Assembly (NCBI RefSeq): GCF_014696315.1
Contig: NZ_JACJPX010000037.1
Span: forward strand, 23,489-87,488
Direction: 5' to 3'
Source: Calothrix membranacea FACHB-236
Lineage (GTDB): Bacteria; Cyanobacteriota; Cyanobacteriia; Cyanobacteriales; Nostocaceae
Length of the DNA stretch: 64,000 nt
In this document: one piece after another, positions 63,834 to 64,000 of the stretch
How positions within the stretch are numbered: the first letter of the stretch is position 1
How the letters are laid out: every line of letters starts with the position of its first letter
Program-made: the position numbers and the translations under genes
Notes under the pieces: model-generated
Databases searched by the model: none
The model's input: the letters and a program-made list of their open reading frames with translations, nothing else
What the model was told of the DNA's origin: nothing

Positions 63834-63998
63834 TTAATAAAGAAGATAATATTTTCGACAAGGAGCACCAAAAAACTGGAGAATCCATTGCCTTTCCGGG
63901 GTTAAGTTGGTAATTTGCTTGATTTGGGCAATCGTAACCAAATGAATCGACATAAAACATTGGAACACCCAACGTAAGGTGGGAGTAGAAGTTGGCTT
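63834..63998 (-). pseudogene. C-terminal fragment of a DDE-type transposase (enters from the right edge)
   Basis: The minus-strand frame reads PTLRWVFQCFMSIHLVT, then NLTPERQWILQFFG, KYYLLY and stop. I recognise this as the typical end of a transposase common in Nostoc genomes (IS4/IS1634-like; exact family not certain). Its 5' part lies beyond the window, so whether the full gene is intact cannot be said. Confidence 0.6.
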
Positions 63999-64000
63999 AC

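Noticed and set aside
1..64000. tRNA, rRNA or riboswitch genes
   Set aside because: No cloverleaf, rRNA or known riboswitch core was seen in the gaps, which are mostly short and AT-rich.

Overview
The window looks like a filamentous, Nostoc/Anabaena-type cyanobacterium. Moderately AT-rich DNA is dotted with HIP1-type GCGATCGC octamers, cyanobacterial short repeats (GTCAAAA heptamers, GCAGGGGAG-like runs) sit inside genes, and the protein families are typically cyanobacterial. Almost the whole window is one siderophore-type biosynthetic gene cluster. No RNA gene or CRISPR array was found.

Left edge (1-4656), uptake and export: the 3' end of an MFS exporter, a PepSY-type inner-membrane protein (probable siderophore reductase) and a TonB-dependent outer-membrane receptor with two AMIN domains. 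The last two are on the minus strand. A gap of about 590 bp (4657-5250) separates them from the biosynthetic genes and holds a candidate Fur box and a candidate minus-strand promoter.

Core (5251-62235): about 57 kb of same-strand, tightly spaced genes, probably one operon. Order: FAAL-ACP-C-A(Ser)-T; a TauD-like oxygenase; PKS KS-AT-KR-T-E; an O-methyltransferase; a lone C domain; I-A(Asp)-T-E; C-T-C-TauD; a methyltransferase; I-A(Asp)-T; PKS KS-AT; ACP-aminotransferase-C-A-T; PKS KS-AT-cMT-KR-T; an AspH-type hydroxylase; a membrane-anchored JmjC/cupin-type hydroxylase; a lone C domain; a TauD/SyrP-type hydroxylase; I-A(Asp)-T; PKS KS-AT-ACP-aminotransferase-TE; a free aminotransferase; an MbtH-like protein. 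'I' is a condensation-like domain without the HHxxxDG motif. It matches the 'interface' domains that recruit aspartyl beta-hydroxylases in beta-hydroxyaspartate siderophore synthetases. I infer a fatty-acylated peptide-polyketide siderophore that begins with Ser and contains up to three Asp residues, at least two probably beta-hydroxylated. Two built-in beta-amination steps and one C-methylated ketide are also encoded. It would belong with the cyanochelin-type lipopeptide siderophores but is far richer in PKS and aminotransferase modules. The structure is inferred, not shown.

Right edge (62236-64000), a degraded zone: a hairpin after the cluster, a small foldback element, a 320-bp IS982-derived element with intact inverted repeats and a frameshifted transposase tail, a truncated unknown reading frame, and the 3' end of another transposase leaving the window.

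Special features: an epimerization domain on a PKS module; an NRPS carrier domain with no A domain; five Fe(II)/2-oxoglutarate-type oxygenases of several families in one pathway; Asp modules split into C / TauD / I-A-T parts; and repeat-derived peptide insertions at the KS-AT junctions and in other linkers.
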